Part shown: positions 34,097 to 42,356 of the stretch, piece after piece
Numbering within the stretch: position 1 is the stretch's first letter
Layout of the letters: the number at the start of each line of letters is the position of its first letter
From: Lachnospiraceae bacterium
GTDB taxonomy: Bacteria; Bacillota; Clostridia; Lachnospirales; Lachnospiraceae
Assembly: GCA_017433725.1 (NCBI GenBank)
Contig: JAFRGQ010000039.1
Span: 1 to 44,435, forward strand
Length of the DNA stretch: 44,435 bases
Direction: 5' to 3'
Notes under the pieces: model-generated
Databases searched by the model: none
Told to the model about the DNA's origin: nothing
Seen by the model: only the letters and a program-made list of their open reading frames with translations
Position numbers and translations under genes: made by a program

Positions 34097-34237
34097 TTAC
34101 TTATGCTCGCAGCTCTGATTTCCAACCGTGCAGCTTGTCTTGCATGCGGACTGGCAGGATGTCTGGCACTCGCCGCAGCCACCTTTCTTCAATGTGTTCT
34201 GAAGGTTCTTTGTGTTCAGACTCTTGACATGCTTCAT
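34097..34237 (-). CDS. scfA: SCIFF ranthipeptide precursor (six cysteines in forty-five residues)
   Basis: A 46-residue peptide starting MKHVKSLNTKNLQNTLKKGG, the highly conserved SCIFF leader. The core has six Cys at positions 21, 24, 28, 32, 36 and 43. Residues following the cysteines (Thr, Ser, Gln) are the expected thioether acceptors. The start at 34237 is preferred over the longer frame (34279) because AAAGGAGG lies 10 nt upstream and the family begins MKHV/MKHI. Promoter, strong RBS and terminator indicate high expression. The biological role of SCIFF peptides is not well established; quorum-like signalling has been proposed for ranthipeptides. Confidence 0.96.
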   Translation of the reverse strand: MKHVKSLNTKNLQNTLKKGGCGECQTSCQSACKTSCTVGNQSCEHK

Positions 34238-34269
34238 TGATGAGAATCCTCCTTTAAAATAATGTAAAC

Positions 34270-34298
34270 AGTATAGCATAATGCCCTGACGCAGGCAA
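34270..34298 (-). promoter_or_regulatory. SCIFF gene promoter
   Basis: On the minus strand TTGCCT (34298-34293), exactly 17 nt, then TATACT (34275-34270). The start codon is 33 nt further on. Good sigma-A-type match. Confidence 0.75.
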
Positions 34299-34389
34299 GT
34301 AGCTTATTTCGTCTTTCCCTGTTCTGTTACGTTCGGAATACATCAGAACATTATGTCAATACCTTAATACGGTTTGTCGCAATCTCTTA

Positions 34390-36222
34390 TTACTTCTCGT
34401 TTTTCCTGCTCCGAATACTCTTCTTTCTTCTCTCTGCATGAAGGAATGATTCGAAAAGCACGCCAAGCGAAGCTGCTGCACTGCTGAAGTAAAGTGCGAT
34501 ATTCGAAGTATCTCCTGTTTTCGGCGTAGTCCTGGATGTTCCCGAACTTCCGCTCCTTGAGCTGCTGCCTGATGAACTGCTGCCCGATGAACGGGATGAG
34601 CTGCCACCGGAAGAGCCGCCAGATGAACTGCCGGACGAACTGCCGCCTGAACTGCTGCTCGAAGAGCTGCCTGACGAGCTGCCACCTGAGCTGCTGCTCG
34701 AAGAGCTGCCTGATGAGCTGCCGCCTGAACTGCTGCCCGATGAACTGCCACCGGAAGAGCCGCCGGATGAAGTTCCTGTTGAACTTCCGCCTGTGCTCCC
34801 GCCGCTTGTCGTACCGCTCGTTGTCGGTGTTTTAACAGCTGTCTTCTTATCCGTATCGCCAATCAACTGATTCGTGCCCGGCCCTGCAAGGGATGAATCG
34901 CTATCAACGGTAGTCGTCTTTACGACCTTATCCGCAGATACCATGACAGAATTCTCAGCCGCTGTAGTAACAGCAGACGCTGCTGCGACTGTCTCCTTGG
35001 ACGCTTCGGTTTCCTCCGGGACGGCATCATCAGCGCTTGCACTGTCTGCTGAAAACAGGCTTGCGGCGAATCCGACAGCACTCTCAAGTGCATCGCTCTC
35101 CTCGGTAATTTCCTCAACATCTGTCGCAACATATGCAGGGATTACCGACCTGCTCATCATAAGTGTCAGGCCTACAGCATTTGCCCCCGGTGCACTCTGA
35201 GTATCTTCTTCCTTAACACTGTACTCACCCTGATCATCCGTTATATCTTTATCAGATGATTCTTCAGAGGTATTTGTGTCCGTAAACACTTTTACATTCT
35301 CTGTAGCGTCGCCGGAATCAGCTGCATCCTCTGAAGTCTCGTCACGCAGCGAGGCCGTCTCGTCAGAGTTCTCTGCGACATCTTCTGCATCCGTGTTTGA
35401 TTTATCTTCAGCAATTTCACCATTCGGCGCCGAATTGTCGTCGGCAGCATCAACATCTGCATCAGAATTCTCTTTGGTTGTTTCCCCGTCAGTCTCCGCA
35501 TCATCTTCTGTATTCTCGGAGTTTACTGTATCGTCAGCGCTTTCTGCATCCTCAGAGTTTTCTGTATCGTCAGAGCTTTCCGCTTCCTCAGAGTTTTCTG
35601 CATCGTCGGAACTTTCCACTTCCTCAGAGTTTTCTGCATTTTCGGAGTTCTCTGCTTCCTCAGAGTCACTTTCGCTGTCATAAGAATTCTCTGCACTCTC
35701 GTCATCTTCCGGACTCTGTGGTGCAGGAACAGGCGCTTCATCAGCGTAGGGCTCATCTTCTGAGTCCTCTGAACCTTCCCATTCATCGGAACCATCTTCT
35801 GAGTCCTCTGAACCTTCCCCCTCATCGGACTCATCTTCCGAATCCTCAGAGTCTTCCTCTTCGGAATCCTCAGACCATTCATCGGAATCTTCATCGGACG
35901 ATTCGGATTCCTCATCTTCATCCGACTCCTCATCGGAACTCTCCGCTTCTTCGCTTTCAGAATCCTCGCTGTCCTCCCATTCATCCTCTCCGGCTTTCGG
36001 GATCTCGGTAGGCTTTAATCTGATCTTAAGCGAACTTCCGTCTTCCATTTCAATATCGTAATCGCCGTACAGGATATCCTCCCGTTCACTCTCAGACAGT
36101 GAATATGATTTCCACTGTGAAGAATCAGCCAGAACTTCTCTCTGGCCCGCTGTACCCAGGTTCACCGTAAGAACACCGGCAGCCAGAATCGTGCCGGCGC
36201 GGCAGATTGTCTTTTTGCTCAT
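34390..36222 (-). CDS. Putative cell-wall-anchored acidic Ser/Asp/Glu-rich surface protein
   Basis: 610 residues. A signal peptide spans about 1-33 (MSKKTICRAGTILAAGVLTV, ending near VLADSS). A short domain (residues 34-80) is followed by about 190 residues of repetitive Ser-Glu-Asp sequence, an Ala/Asp/Glu/Thr-rich middle, and a Gly-Ser linker of about 100 residues (SGGSSSGSSSGGSSSGSS type). The C-terminus has TPKTGD at 566-571, a moderately hydrophobic stretch and a basic tail (RRKKSIRSRKNEK), which is a sortase signal with Thr in place of Leu. It probably forms an extended, negatively charged stalk. AGGAGA precedes the ATG. No adhesion domain is recognisable. Confidence 0.75.
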   Translation of the reverse strand: MSKKTICRAGTILAAGVLTVNLGTAGQREVLADSSQWKSYSLSESEREDILYGDYDIEMEDGSSLKIRLKPTEIPKAGEDEWEDSEDSESEEAESSDEESDEDEESESSDEDSDEWSEDSEEEDSEDSEDESDEGEGSEDSEDGSDEWEGSEDSEDEPYADEAPVPAPQSPEDDESAENSYDSESDSEEAENSENAENSEEVESSDDAENSEEAESSDDTENSEDAESADDTVNSENTEDDAETDGETTKENSDADVDAADDNSAPNGEIAEDKSNTDAEDVAENSDETASLRDETSEDAADSGDATENVKVFTDTNTSEESSDKDITDDQGEYSVKEEDTQSAPGANAVGLTLMMSRSVIPAYVATDVEEITEESDALESAVGFAASLFSADSASADDAVPEETEASKETVAAASAVTTAAENSVMVSADKVVKTTTVDSDSSLAGPGTNQLIGDTDKKTAVKTPTTSGTTSGGSTGGSSTGTSSGGSSGGSSSGSSSGGSSSGSSSSSSSGGSSSGSSSSSSSGGSSSGSSSGGSSGGSSSRSSGSSSSGSSSRSGSSGTSRTTPKTGDTSNIALYFSSAAASLGVLFESFLHAERRKKSIRSRKNEK

Positions 36223-36590
36223 ATTTTTTCTCCTATAATTTTACTCATAGATGTTACTATACTATCACATTAAGATATTAAATCATACGCTGTTAGTGTT
36301 TCACTTTTGTTACAAAATTATTATATACGAATTCATAATTACGGATATACGGCATCATGATCCGATTCTTCTTGCACCTGAATGCACACTCATGCATGGC
36401 AGAGCCGAAAAATACTGCTGATTATTGCAAATCTTCGCTGTGCGGAGTAAACTCTATTTTGTTCATGATTCGTTACTTGAGTCAAATGTCAGATTTCGTA
36501 TAGAATTCTATCCAGTGAAACGTTCCGCAGAATTCTTTATTTCATTTTTCGTGCCACATATTCACTGAAAATGCATACAGGGAGGATCTT
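36223..36590. other. Divergent intergenic region
   Basis: A 368-nt AT-rich gap between the divergent surface-protein and lipid-kinase genes. It holds the lipid-kinase promoter candidate (36477-36504) and presumably the surface-protein promoter, for which I see a TATAGT but no good -35. A 48-codon ORF on the plus strand has no RBS and is not called. Confidence 0.5.
36477..36504 (+). promoter_or_regulatory. Candidate promoter of the lipid kinase gene
   Basis: TTGAGT at 36477-36482, 16 nt, TATAGA at 36499-36504, then about 85 nt to the start codon, with GGGAGGA just before it. Confidence 0.45.
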
Positions 36591-37505
36591 ATGTACTATT
36601 TTATCCTGAATCCAAGCTCCCAGTCTTCCGGCAGCCGGAGTATCTGGATCCGCCTGGTCGAAACGCTGAAAAAGAGACAGATCGAATACAAAGTCTTTGC
36701 GACCAAATATCCGGGACACGGAAAAGAAATTGCCTACGCTATTACTGCACGGGATCCGTATGCCACAGTCATTGCGATCGGCGGAGACGGCTCAATCCAC
36801 GAAATTCTCTGTGGTCTTACCAATATCAGTACAATCACATTCGGGGTCATCCCCAGTGGTTCCGGTAACGACTTCGCAAGGGGTATGCATATTATTACGG
36901 ATCCGGACTTTGCAATCGCAGCTGTACTGAATCCACAGCGATATACAAGCATGGATGTAGGTGTCCTGAAAGACAGACCCGGCGAACGGTTCGGTGTGAG
37001 CTGCGGAATCGGCTTTGACGCTGCTATTTGTCACGAAGCGCTCAGCTCTCCGATCAAGGATTTTCTGAACGCGGTTCATCTCGGTAACCTGACCTATGCC
37101 GCTATATGCCTCAAGCAGATCGCGCTGTACGACACCTGCGATCTTACAATCGAGGCGGACGGAAACAGGCATTTTTCTGTTCCCAATGCATATTTCGCAG
37201 CTGTCATGAATCAGAAGTACGAGGGCGGCGGTGTAAAAATGACGCCGGAGGCGAAGCCGAACGACGGTCTTCTCGATATTATTGTGGTCGGTGATATCTC
37301 AAGAGCCAAGATATGCACATTCATGCCGCTTGCTTTCATAGGAAAGCACACCCGTCTTAAGGGCCTTCACTTTATAAAATGTGCGGAAGCAAAAATCACA
37401 GCCGACCGCACATGTGCCATCCATCTTGACGGCGAATCCGGAGGGATGCATCATTCACTTCATGTAGGACTTGAAACAGAAAAACTCCGGGTAATCACCG
37501 GTTGA
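36591..37505 (+). CDS. YegS/BmrU-family lipid kinase (diacylglycerol kinase catalytic domain)
   Basis: 304 residues. The DAGK catalytic motif GGDGSIHEIL starts at 64, and PSGSGNDFARG is at 88-98. NPSSQSSGS at the N-terminus is the phosphate-binding loop region. The C-terminal beta-sandwich carries GGGVKMTPEAKPNDGLLDI. It phosphorylates diacylglycerol or a related lipid, feeding phosphatidic acid back to phospholipid synthesis. GGGAGGA lies 6 nt before the ATG. Its last codons (LRVITG*) are shared, in a 31-nt match, with the following terminator region. Confidence 0.92.
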   Translation: MYYFILNPSSQSSGSRSIWIRLVETLKKRQIEYKVFATKYPGHGKEIAYAITARDPYATVIAIGGDGSIHEILCGLTNISTITFGVIPSGSGNDFARGMHIITDPDFAIAAVLNPQRYTSMDVGVLKDRPGERFGVSCGIGFDAAICHEALSSPIKDFLNAVHLGNLTYAAICLKQIALYDTCDLTIEADGNRHFSVPNAYFAAVMNQKYEGGGVKMTPEAKPNDGLLDIIVVGDISRAKICTFMPLAFIGKHTRLKGLHFIKCAEAKITADRTCAIHLDGESGGMHHSLHVGLETEKLRVITG

Positions 37506-37577
37506 TTGCCCACAGCTCTATTAACCTCATATAGTTCACCAACGAAAAAACTCCGGGTAATCACTGGTTGATTGCCC
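37481..37577. repeat. 31-nt direct repeat at the lipid kinase 3' end
   Basis: Copies at 37481-37511 (covering the kinase stop codon) and 37547-37577 differ at one base. Both begin aaaactccgggtaatcac. The second copy forms one arm of the terminator at 37545-37584. Confidence 0.9.
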
Positions 37578-37584
37578 GGAGTTT
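37545..37584 (-). terminator. Terminator of the GT2 gene, facing the lipid kinase
   Basis: Perfect 10-bp stem (aaactccggg at 37548-37557, cccggagttt at 37575-37584), followed on the minus strand by six T. It ends the mutY-GT2 unit and, lying between convergent genes, may also stop transcripts from the kinase. Confidence 0.85.
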
Positions 37585-37587
37585 GTA

Positions 37588-38607
37588 TTAATTAAATCCG
37601 AAAATGATCTGTGACAGTCGGTATCCGATAATAGACAGCTGTTTTCCAACCGGAGTATGGGTGTTCATTGCCATACCGAGCGGATTGCTTCTGAGCCTTA
37701 AAAACAGTTTCACATCCTTATCTTTCAGATACTTCCACAAATCTTTCTTGGCTTGCATCGATTCCTTTGTCCCCTTCCGCATAAGAAGTATGGACGAAAC
37801 AGTCATCATGATACTCATATAATGAACGAGATGATCCATGTGCCTCTTTTCGACAACAAGGTCAGGCCTGTACTCGTCTATCATCAGATTTGTAACCTTC
37901 AACTGCTGGTCCAGACGTGTGAGCATGACCTTCTCGTTGACGCTCTGGTCATTGCGTCCTATGAAATACATATACAGGTCTACATTCAGATAGTAGAGCG
38001 TCTTAGCATAAATGAGGGGCTGGAAAGCCATCAGATTATCCACATAGAAACAATGCTCAGGAAGGACCGTATTGTTTTCTCTCAGAAGCTGCAGTTTGTA
38101 AGTCAGACTGTGCATAAGCACATACTGGGACATACTAAGAGGCCTCTTTATGTCATTCCATGTAAATACTTGATTTTCCGGAAAACGTCCGGTGTATTTC
38201 ATAACCTTCTTATGTTTAGCCCCCTGCTTATCATACACATAATTTGTGATGACAATATCCGGCTCCTCTTTCTTCTCAATCTGCGTGCGCAGAACGTCAA
38301 GAAGTTGCATATATGCATCATACTCATAATAGTCGTCGCTGTCACATACTTTGAAGTATACTCCGGTCGCCTCTCTGATTCCGGTATTGACGGCTCCGCC
38401 GTGTCCTTTATTTTCCTGATGGATTGCCCTGACAATACTCGGGAATCTGCTCTCATATTCTTTGGCGATTGCCAGTGTATTGTCTTTGGAGCCATCATCA
38501 ATGACAAGGACTTCCACATCATCACCGCCCAGAACAAGGTGATCTATCGTTTTCTTCATGTAAGCTTCTGAGTTATAACTCGGAACCGCAATCGAAAGCA
38601 CTTTCAT
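37588..38607 (-). CDS. GT2-family glycosyltransferase
   Basis: 339 residues. GT-A fold motifs: SIAVPSYNSEAYMKKTIDHL, VLVIDDGSKDNTLAIAKEYE, NKGHGGAVNTGIREATG, and the metal-binding CDSDDYYE. The C-terminal 120 residues lack membrane helices, so it is cytosolic or peripherally bound. It transfers a sugar from a nucleotide donor; the acceptor is unknown. The start at 38607 (MKVLSIA) is chosen because GGAGG lies 8 nt upstream; the frame continues to 38622. It follows mutY by 24 nt and ends at a strong terminator. Confidence 0.9.
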   Translation of the reverse strand: MKVLSIAVPSYNSEAYMKKTIDHLVLGGDDVEVLVIDDGSKDNTLAIAKEYESRFPSIVRAIHQENKGHGGAVNTGIREATGVYFKVCDSDDYYEYDAYMQLLDVLRTQIEKKEEPDIVITNYVYDKQGAKHKKVMKYTGRFPENQVFTWNDIKRPLSMSQYVLMHSLTYKLQLLRENNTVLPEHCFYVDNLMAFQPLIYAKTLYYLNVDLYMYFIGRNDQSVNEKVMLTRLDQQLKVTNLMIDEYRPDLVVEKRHMDHLVHYMSIMMTVSSILLMRKGTKESMQAKKDLWKYLKDKDVKLFLRLRSNPLGMAMNTHTPVGKQLSIIGYRLSQIIFGFN

Positions 38608-38631
38608 GTTATCATCCTCCATAGCTGTATC

Positions 38632-39720
38632 TCACTTATTTGACGGTCCTTTTTTTCCTAAATGTATATTTAAATATTTTGCATAGGCTGCGAAAGCCGA
38701 CGGAATCGGATATTCTCTCTCGATTTCCCCGGCTTCTGCATAAATAAGACCTGACTTCGGACATTTTTCATCTCCCGGCGTCATAACGATCTCATATCCT
38801 TTCATATGCCATTCAACATGGGAAAATATGTGTCTGGCATCAGGAATTCTTTTTATTCTTATGGCCTCCAGATCCGTAATCGTTTCCGCCGCGTGCACAG
38901 CTTCTTCCTCGGACAAAATTCCTGCAGTATTCGGAAATTCATAAAGATTCGGGAGAAGTCCTTTAGCGGGTCTCTTTCTTATCGCCAGTTTATCTCCGTT
39001 ACGGATCAACATAACGGTCATCTGATCAATACGCCTGGGTTTCTTTTCAGTTCTCACCGGATATTCCGTTTCATTACCGCTTTTATGTGCAAAGCAGAAT
39101 TCCATAATCGGACATTCTTCACATCGGGGAGCGGAATTCGGAAGGCAGATACCGGATCCCAGATCCATAAAAGCCTGATTGAGATCACCCCAGTTCTCAT
39201 TTTCGGGAAGTACTAATGTTCTCAGAAATTCCGTCAGATTTCTTTTTTCTTTTGCGGAAGAAAAGTCTTTCTTCAATACTCTGATTCTGGAAACAATCCG
39301 AATTACATTGCCGTCCACCGCAGGCTCAGGCTTACCGAATGCAATCGATGCGATAGCACCCGACGTGTAATCACCTATGCCCGGCAGCTTAATCAGCTCA
39401 TTCTTCTCCTGCGGCATCCTTCCGCCATGCTGCTCTCTTACGGTCCTTGCGGCTTTCTGCATATTTCTGACACGGCTGTAATATCCGAGTCCTTCCCACA
39501 GCTTATTGAGTTCATCTTCCGGACAGTCTGCGAGTGCGTCGATATCCGGCAGCGCCTTAAGGAAGCGCTCATAATAATCCTTAACTGCCTCAACCCGAGT
39601 CTGCTGCAACATGATTTCCGAAACCCATATCCGGTAAGGATCTTTCGTTTTTCTCCAGGGCAAGTCACGTCCCTGCGTATTATACCATAAAAGCAATGGC
39701 TTTACAAAATCAGAACACAT
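38632..39720 (-). CDS. mutY: A/G-specific adenine glycosylase
   Basis: 362 residues. Catalytic Glu35 in SEIMLQQTRV, helix-hairpin-helix LPGIGDYTSGA at 112-122, and catalytic Asp136 in VDGNV. The iron-sulfur ligands are CLPNSAPRCEECPIMEFC, with seven rather than six residues between the first two Cys, a spacing I recall in other clostridial MutY. A C-terminal NUDIX-like domain (about 230-360) recognises 8-oxoguanine. It removes adenine mispaired with 8-oxoG. The start at 39720 has GTGGAG 7 nt upstream; a longer frame to 39777 overlaps the divergent HAD gene and is rejected. Confidence 0.95.
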   Translation of the reverse strand: MCSDFVKPLLLWYNTQGRDLPWRKTKDPYRIWVSEIMLQQTRVEAVKDYYERFLKALPDIDALADCPEDELNKLWEGLGYYSRVRNMQKAARTVREQHGGRMPQEKNELIKLPGIGDYTSGAIASIAFGKPEPAVDGNVIRIVSRIRVLKKDFSSAKEKRNLTEFLRTLVLPENENWGDLNQAFMDLGSGICLPNSAPRCEECPIMEFCFAHKSGNETEYPVRTEKKPRRIDQMTVMLIRNGDKLAIRKRPAKGLLPNLYEFPNTAGILSEEEAVHAAETITDLEAIRIKRIPDARHIFSHVEWHMKGYEIVMTPGDEKCPKSGLIYAEAGEIEREYPIPSAFAAYAKYLNIHLGKKGPSNK

Positions 39721-39729
39721 TGATATACT
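39701..39729 (+). promoter_or_regulatory. Promoter of the HAD hydrolase gene
   Basis: TTTACA at 39701-39706, 17 nt, TATACT at 39724-39729. It overlaps the start of the divergent mutY gene, leaving a roughly 30-nt leader with AAGGAG before the start at 39768. Confidence 0.65.
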
Positions 39730-39767
39730 CCACAATATAACTGAATTGTATAAGGAGATTAAATTAC

Positions 39768-40388
39768 ATGGATTCAATCATCTTTGATGTTGACGGAACA
39801 CTATGGGATTCCACAAACGAGGTCGCCGATGCATGGGTCGTTGCTGCAAAGGAGTGCGGCGCTCCGTATGAACACATAACAGGAGAAAGGCTCCATAAAG
39901 AGTTTGGGAAAACAATGGATGATATAGCTATTTCTATCTATCCGCAATACCCGGTGGAGGAGGCAATTAGAATCGTTCACCGTGCCTGCGTTATTGAAAA
40001 TGAATGGCTGGCAGTCCACCATGCTGTTCTCTACGACGGCGTTTTAGAAACGCTGAAGACACTCTCCGAGAAAATGCCCCTTTTCATCGTAAGCAACTGT
40101 CAGGGCGGATACATCGAGGTCATGCTCGAGACGACCGGCCTTACGCCATACATTACAGATCACCTCTGTCCGGATGATACCGGCAATGCGAAAGCATCCA
40201 ACATCCGTGCAATCGTCGAGAAGCACAATCTGAAATCACCGATTTATGTCGGGGATACGCAAGGCGATCTGAACGCTTCGCGTGAGGCGGGAGTGAAATT
40301 TGTCTTCGCTTCTTACGGGTTTGGTCAGGTGGATTCATACGACGGCGTCATCGAAAAACCCGAGGATTTGCTGGCGCTTTCTGAATAA
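39768..40388 (+). CDS. HAD-superfamily phosphatase (phosphoglycolate phosphatase-like)
   Basis: 206 residues. Motif I is FDVDGTLWDS with nucleophile Asp7 and acid/base Asp9. The helical cap is residues 15-85. Motif II is FIVSNCQGG, and motif IV is PIYVGDTQGDLNASREAG. The layout is of the beta-phosphoglucomutase/phosphoglycolate phosphatase type, but the substrate cannot be deduced. AAGGAG precedes the ATG by 10 nt. It runs alone on the plus strand, divergent from mutY. The structured element at 40393-40614 lies in its 3' trailer before the terminator. Confidence 0.9.
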   Translation: MDSIIFDVDGTLWDSTNEVADAWVVAAKECGAPYEHITGERLHKEFGKTMDDIAISIYPQYPVEEAIRIVHRACVIENEWLAVHHAVLYDGVLETLKTLSEKMPLFIVSNCQGGYIEVMLETTGLTPYITDHLCPDDTGNAKASNIRAIVEKHNLKSPIYVGDTQGDLNASREAGVKFVFASYGFGQVDSYDGVIEKPEDLLALSE

Positions 40389-40392
40389 GTTC

Positions 40393-40614
40393 AAGTCTCG
40401 CTCGCGGGACTTAGCGCGGGATTCGGGTCAGCGTTAGCTGACATCTTCCAAACCGAATCTCTTCGCATCCTCGCGTTCCTAAGCATGCGAAGCAATGCTC
40501 CGGTGGAGCATTGTGTAGCTGAGCGTATATCTCAGTGGGGGATTGACACCCGCCACTGAGACTATTTTGTTGTCCACCGCCTATAGCGGCAGGGCATCTC
40601 ATACTGAGATATAC
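40393..40614 (+). ncRNA. Multi-hairpin structured element, possible free-standing RNA
   Basis: This fills most of the 371-nt gap between the HAD gene and the L,D-transpeptidase gene. Perfect pairings: aagtc/gactt (40393-40412); gattcgg/ccgaatc (40420-40426, 40453-40459) enclosing gtcagc/gctgac (40427-40442); cttcgcat/atgcgaag (40461-40492); caatgctcc/ggagcattg (40493-40513); tctcagtgg/ccactgaga (40530-40561); and ccgc/gcgg (40577-40589). A 12-bp long-range pairing (40525-40536 with 40603-40614) competes with the local 40530-40561 hairpin. A strong terminator follows at once. I cannot assign it to a known RNA family. A decayed mobile-element end is the main alternative. Confidence 0.4.
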
Positions 40615-40615
40615 A

Positions 40616-40658
40616 AATTCCGGCATGCATCACATGATGCTCTGCCGGAATTTTTTTT
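40616..40658 (+). terminator. Strong intrinsic terminator
   Basis: Stem aattccggca/tgccggaatt (40616-40625, 40643-40652), with an inner gcatca/tgatgc stem, then eight T. It ends plus-strand transcripts of the HAD gene or the structured element. Confidence 0.9.
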
Positions 40659-40759
40659 CTTATGGAAGTACATAACTCTGATACTTATCTGACTGAAACG
40701 TGCTTGCACTCAATGTCATTACAGCGCCAAATAGCATTTCAAGAATAAAGATGCTTCTG

Positions 40760-42232
40760 TCAAAATACTATGACCGGCGTCCCGACTTCGCAATTATTCC
40801 AAATCGTTTCCGCAGATCCGTAAGAAAGATTTACACAGCCATGTGAACCGCTGTACTCATAGATAGATCCGCCGAAAGATCCTCTCCATGGTGCATCATG
40901 CAGACCATATCCTTCATAAAAAGGCATCCAGAAATTAACAAATGAGGTATAAGACGGAGTGCCGTCCGGTCCCGCTGCTCCCTTAAGGGTACGGTTCCGT
41001 TCCTTTGTGTAAATATCGAACACACCGGTAACGGTCCTTCTTGACGGTACGGTATTCGTTCCTGAAACACACGGGCAGTCAAAAATTATTGAGTGATCTT
41101 TATACACATACACGGTCTGATTGATGAGGTCGACCTCAATATAATCTCCGTTAAAGCTCTCGTCAATCATATGATTGAGGGCATATGCCGGTTCCCTTTC
41201 CGTCGACGTACTGTTTTCGAGATCCGCAATAATCTGTGCTGTCTCTGCTTCCTGATCAACTTCCCGGCCCCACTTCGGGCAGGACAGTTCAATCGTACCT
41301 CTGTTTGTGGAAGCAAAATTCTGAGTGTAATGGACATCATCAATCCTGGCAGCAATTGCACCGATGTATTCAGCGCTCTTCGTCTCGATATTTGCCGGAT
41401 CCAGATAATAATATCCGTTATCCTGCCTTGTGACCCAGTCTTTAAGTGTTGTCCTGTCAAGAGTCTGTTGTTCACCGTTCGGCAGATCATAGACGATCTT
41501 GGTGTCCAGGAATCTGTTCAGCGAATCCAATCCTGCGTTGAGGTCCGGATTATCGGCATATACCGTTGGAGCTTCATATACTTCCGGGTTCTCAACGAAA
41601 CTCACTTTTTCAACGGTTCCGCTTACAGCTTCTTCAATTTTGCCGTAGGCTTCCTCCATCTTTAGCTTGTTACCTTGCGTTTCCTTTATAATCTCAAATT
41701 TATTGTCATCCTTGAGATTCAGGAATGCATTTGTCGGCGCTTTCTGATTCTTCTCAGCAAATTCCGGGAATCCGTAAACGACCTTATGAAGAAGATCTTT
41801 ATCAAATGTATAGTCTTCACTTACTGTATATTCAAATGTCTCGCCCAATCGGCCGCGAACCCATTCGTAAATATTCTGGTCATCGATTATCTTCTGAGCA
41901 TGATTATCGGAAACATAATGATAACCGATATCCTCTGCTGTGATGAGATGGCTCTTATTACCGCGGAATGTCACTGAAAGTTCATAATCCTCAACTTTCT
42001 CGCGGATCATTTCCTCCACTTCATCAACGGTTTTGAGGCTTACGTCCTCCCCGTTAATAAATGTTCCCTCAAAGTACCTGGTTCGATATTGTTGCGCGAA
42101 CAGAACATACAGTGCAGCATATCCCAAAACAAAAATCAGAAGACCAATCCAGAACTTTCGGCTTTTATACCATGCAACAGGCGTATCTCCTGTCGAAACG
42201 TTCTGTGACGTTACATTAACCTTATCACTCAT
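40760..42232 (-). CDS. L,D-transpeptidase (YkuD) with membrane anchor
   Basis: 490 residues. A short cytosolic segment precedes one membrane helix (about 26-46, FWIGLLIFVLGYAALYVLF). Residues 47-360 hold the peptidoglycan-binding-like region seen in clostridial Ldt proteins (two repeats around GEDVSLKTVDEVEEMI). The YkuD domain is about 365-490, with catalytic motif SGSHGCVNL (His464, Cys466) and the upstream catalytic His in GYGLHDAPWRG. The enzyme makes 3-3 cross-links in peptidoglycan. AAGGGAG lies before the ATG. It is monocistronic, between the HAD terminator and the histidine kinase terminator. Confidence 0.93.
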   Translation of the reverse strand: MSDKVNVTSQNVSTGDTPVAWYKSRKFWIGLLIFVLGYAALYVLFAQQYRTRYFEGTFINGEDVSLKTVDEVEEMIREKVEDYELSVTFRGNKSHLITAEDIGYHYVSDNHAQKIIDDQNIYEWVRGRLGETFEYTVSEDYTFDKDLLHKVVYGFPEFAEKNQKAPTNAFLNLKDDNKFEIIKETQGNKLKMEEAYGKIEEAVSGTVEKVSFVENPEVYEAPTVYADNPDLNAGLDSLNRFLDTKIVYDLPNGEQQTLDRTTLKDWVTRQDNGYYYLDPANIETKSAEYIGAIAARIDDVHYTQNFASTNRGTIELSCPKWGREVDQEAETAQIIADLENSTSTEREPAYALNHMIDESFNGDYIEVDLINQTVYVYKDHSIIFDCPCVSGTNTVPSRRTVTGVFDIYTKERNRTLKGAAGPDGTPSYTSFVNFWMPFYEGYGLHDAPWRGSFGGSIYEYSGSHGCVNLSYGSAETIWNNCEVGTPVIVF

Positions 42233-42321
42233 ATACTACTCCCTTTTCGATGCTCCAATGTTAATAATCATAGAATAACAAAGCATCCTGCAACTTGTAG
42301 GCAGCAAAGTTTCTATGACAC

Positions 42322-42356
42322 AAAAAAAGCACGATAGGCTCAATAAGCCATCGTGC
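42322..42356 (-). terminator. Terminator after the hybrid histidine kinase
   Basis: gcacgat/atcgtgc outer and ggct/agcc inner stems (42329-42356), followed on the minus strand by seven T. It lies in the 305-nt kinase-Ldt gap. A weaker ctgcatt/aatgcag hairpin at 42487-42510 lies closer to the kinase stop. I see nothing else in this AT-rich gap. Confidence 0.85.

Noticed and set aside
34356-34862. Minus-strand Ala/Gln/Val-rich ORF in another frame of the surface protein
   Set aside because: It is the +1 reading of the Gly/Ser linker repeats; the sorting signal and signal peptide frame explains the region.
36358-36504. 48-codon plus-strand ORF upstream of the lipid kinase
   Set aside because: No RBS, no family resemblance, and it ends inside the candidate kinase promoter.
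38632-39720. Seven-residue spacing in the MutY iron-sulfur motif as a defect
   Set aside because: All four Cys are present, and I recall the CLPN-x-AP-x-C form in other clostridial MutY proteins, so it is probably normal.
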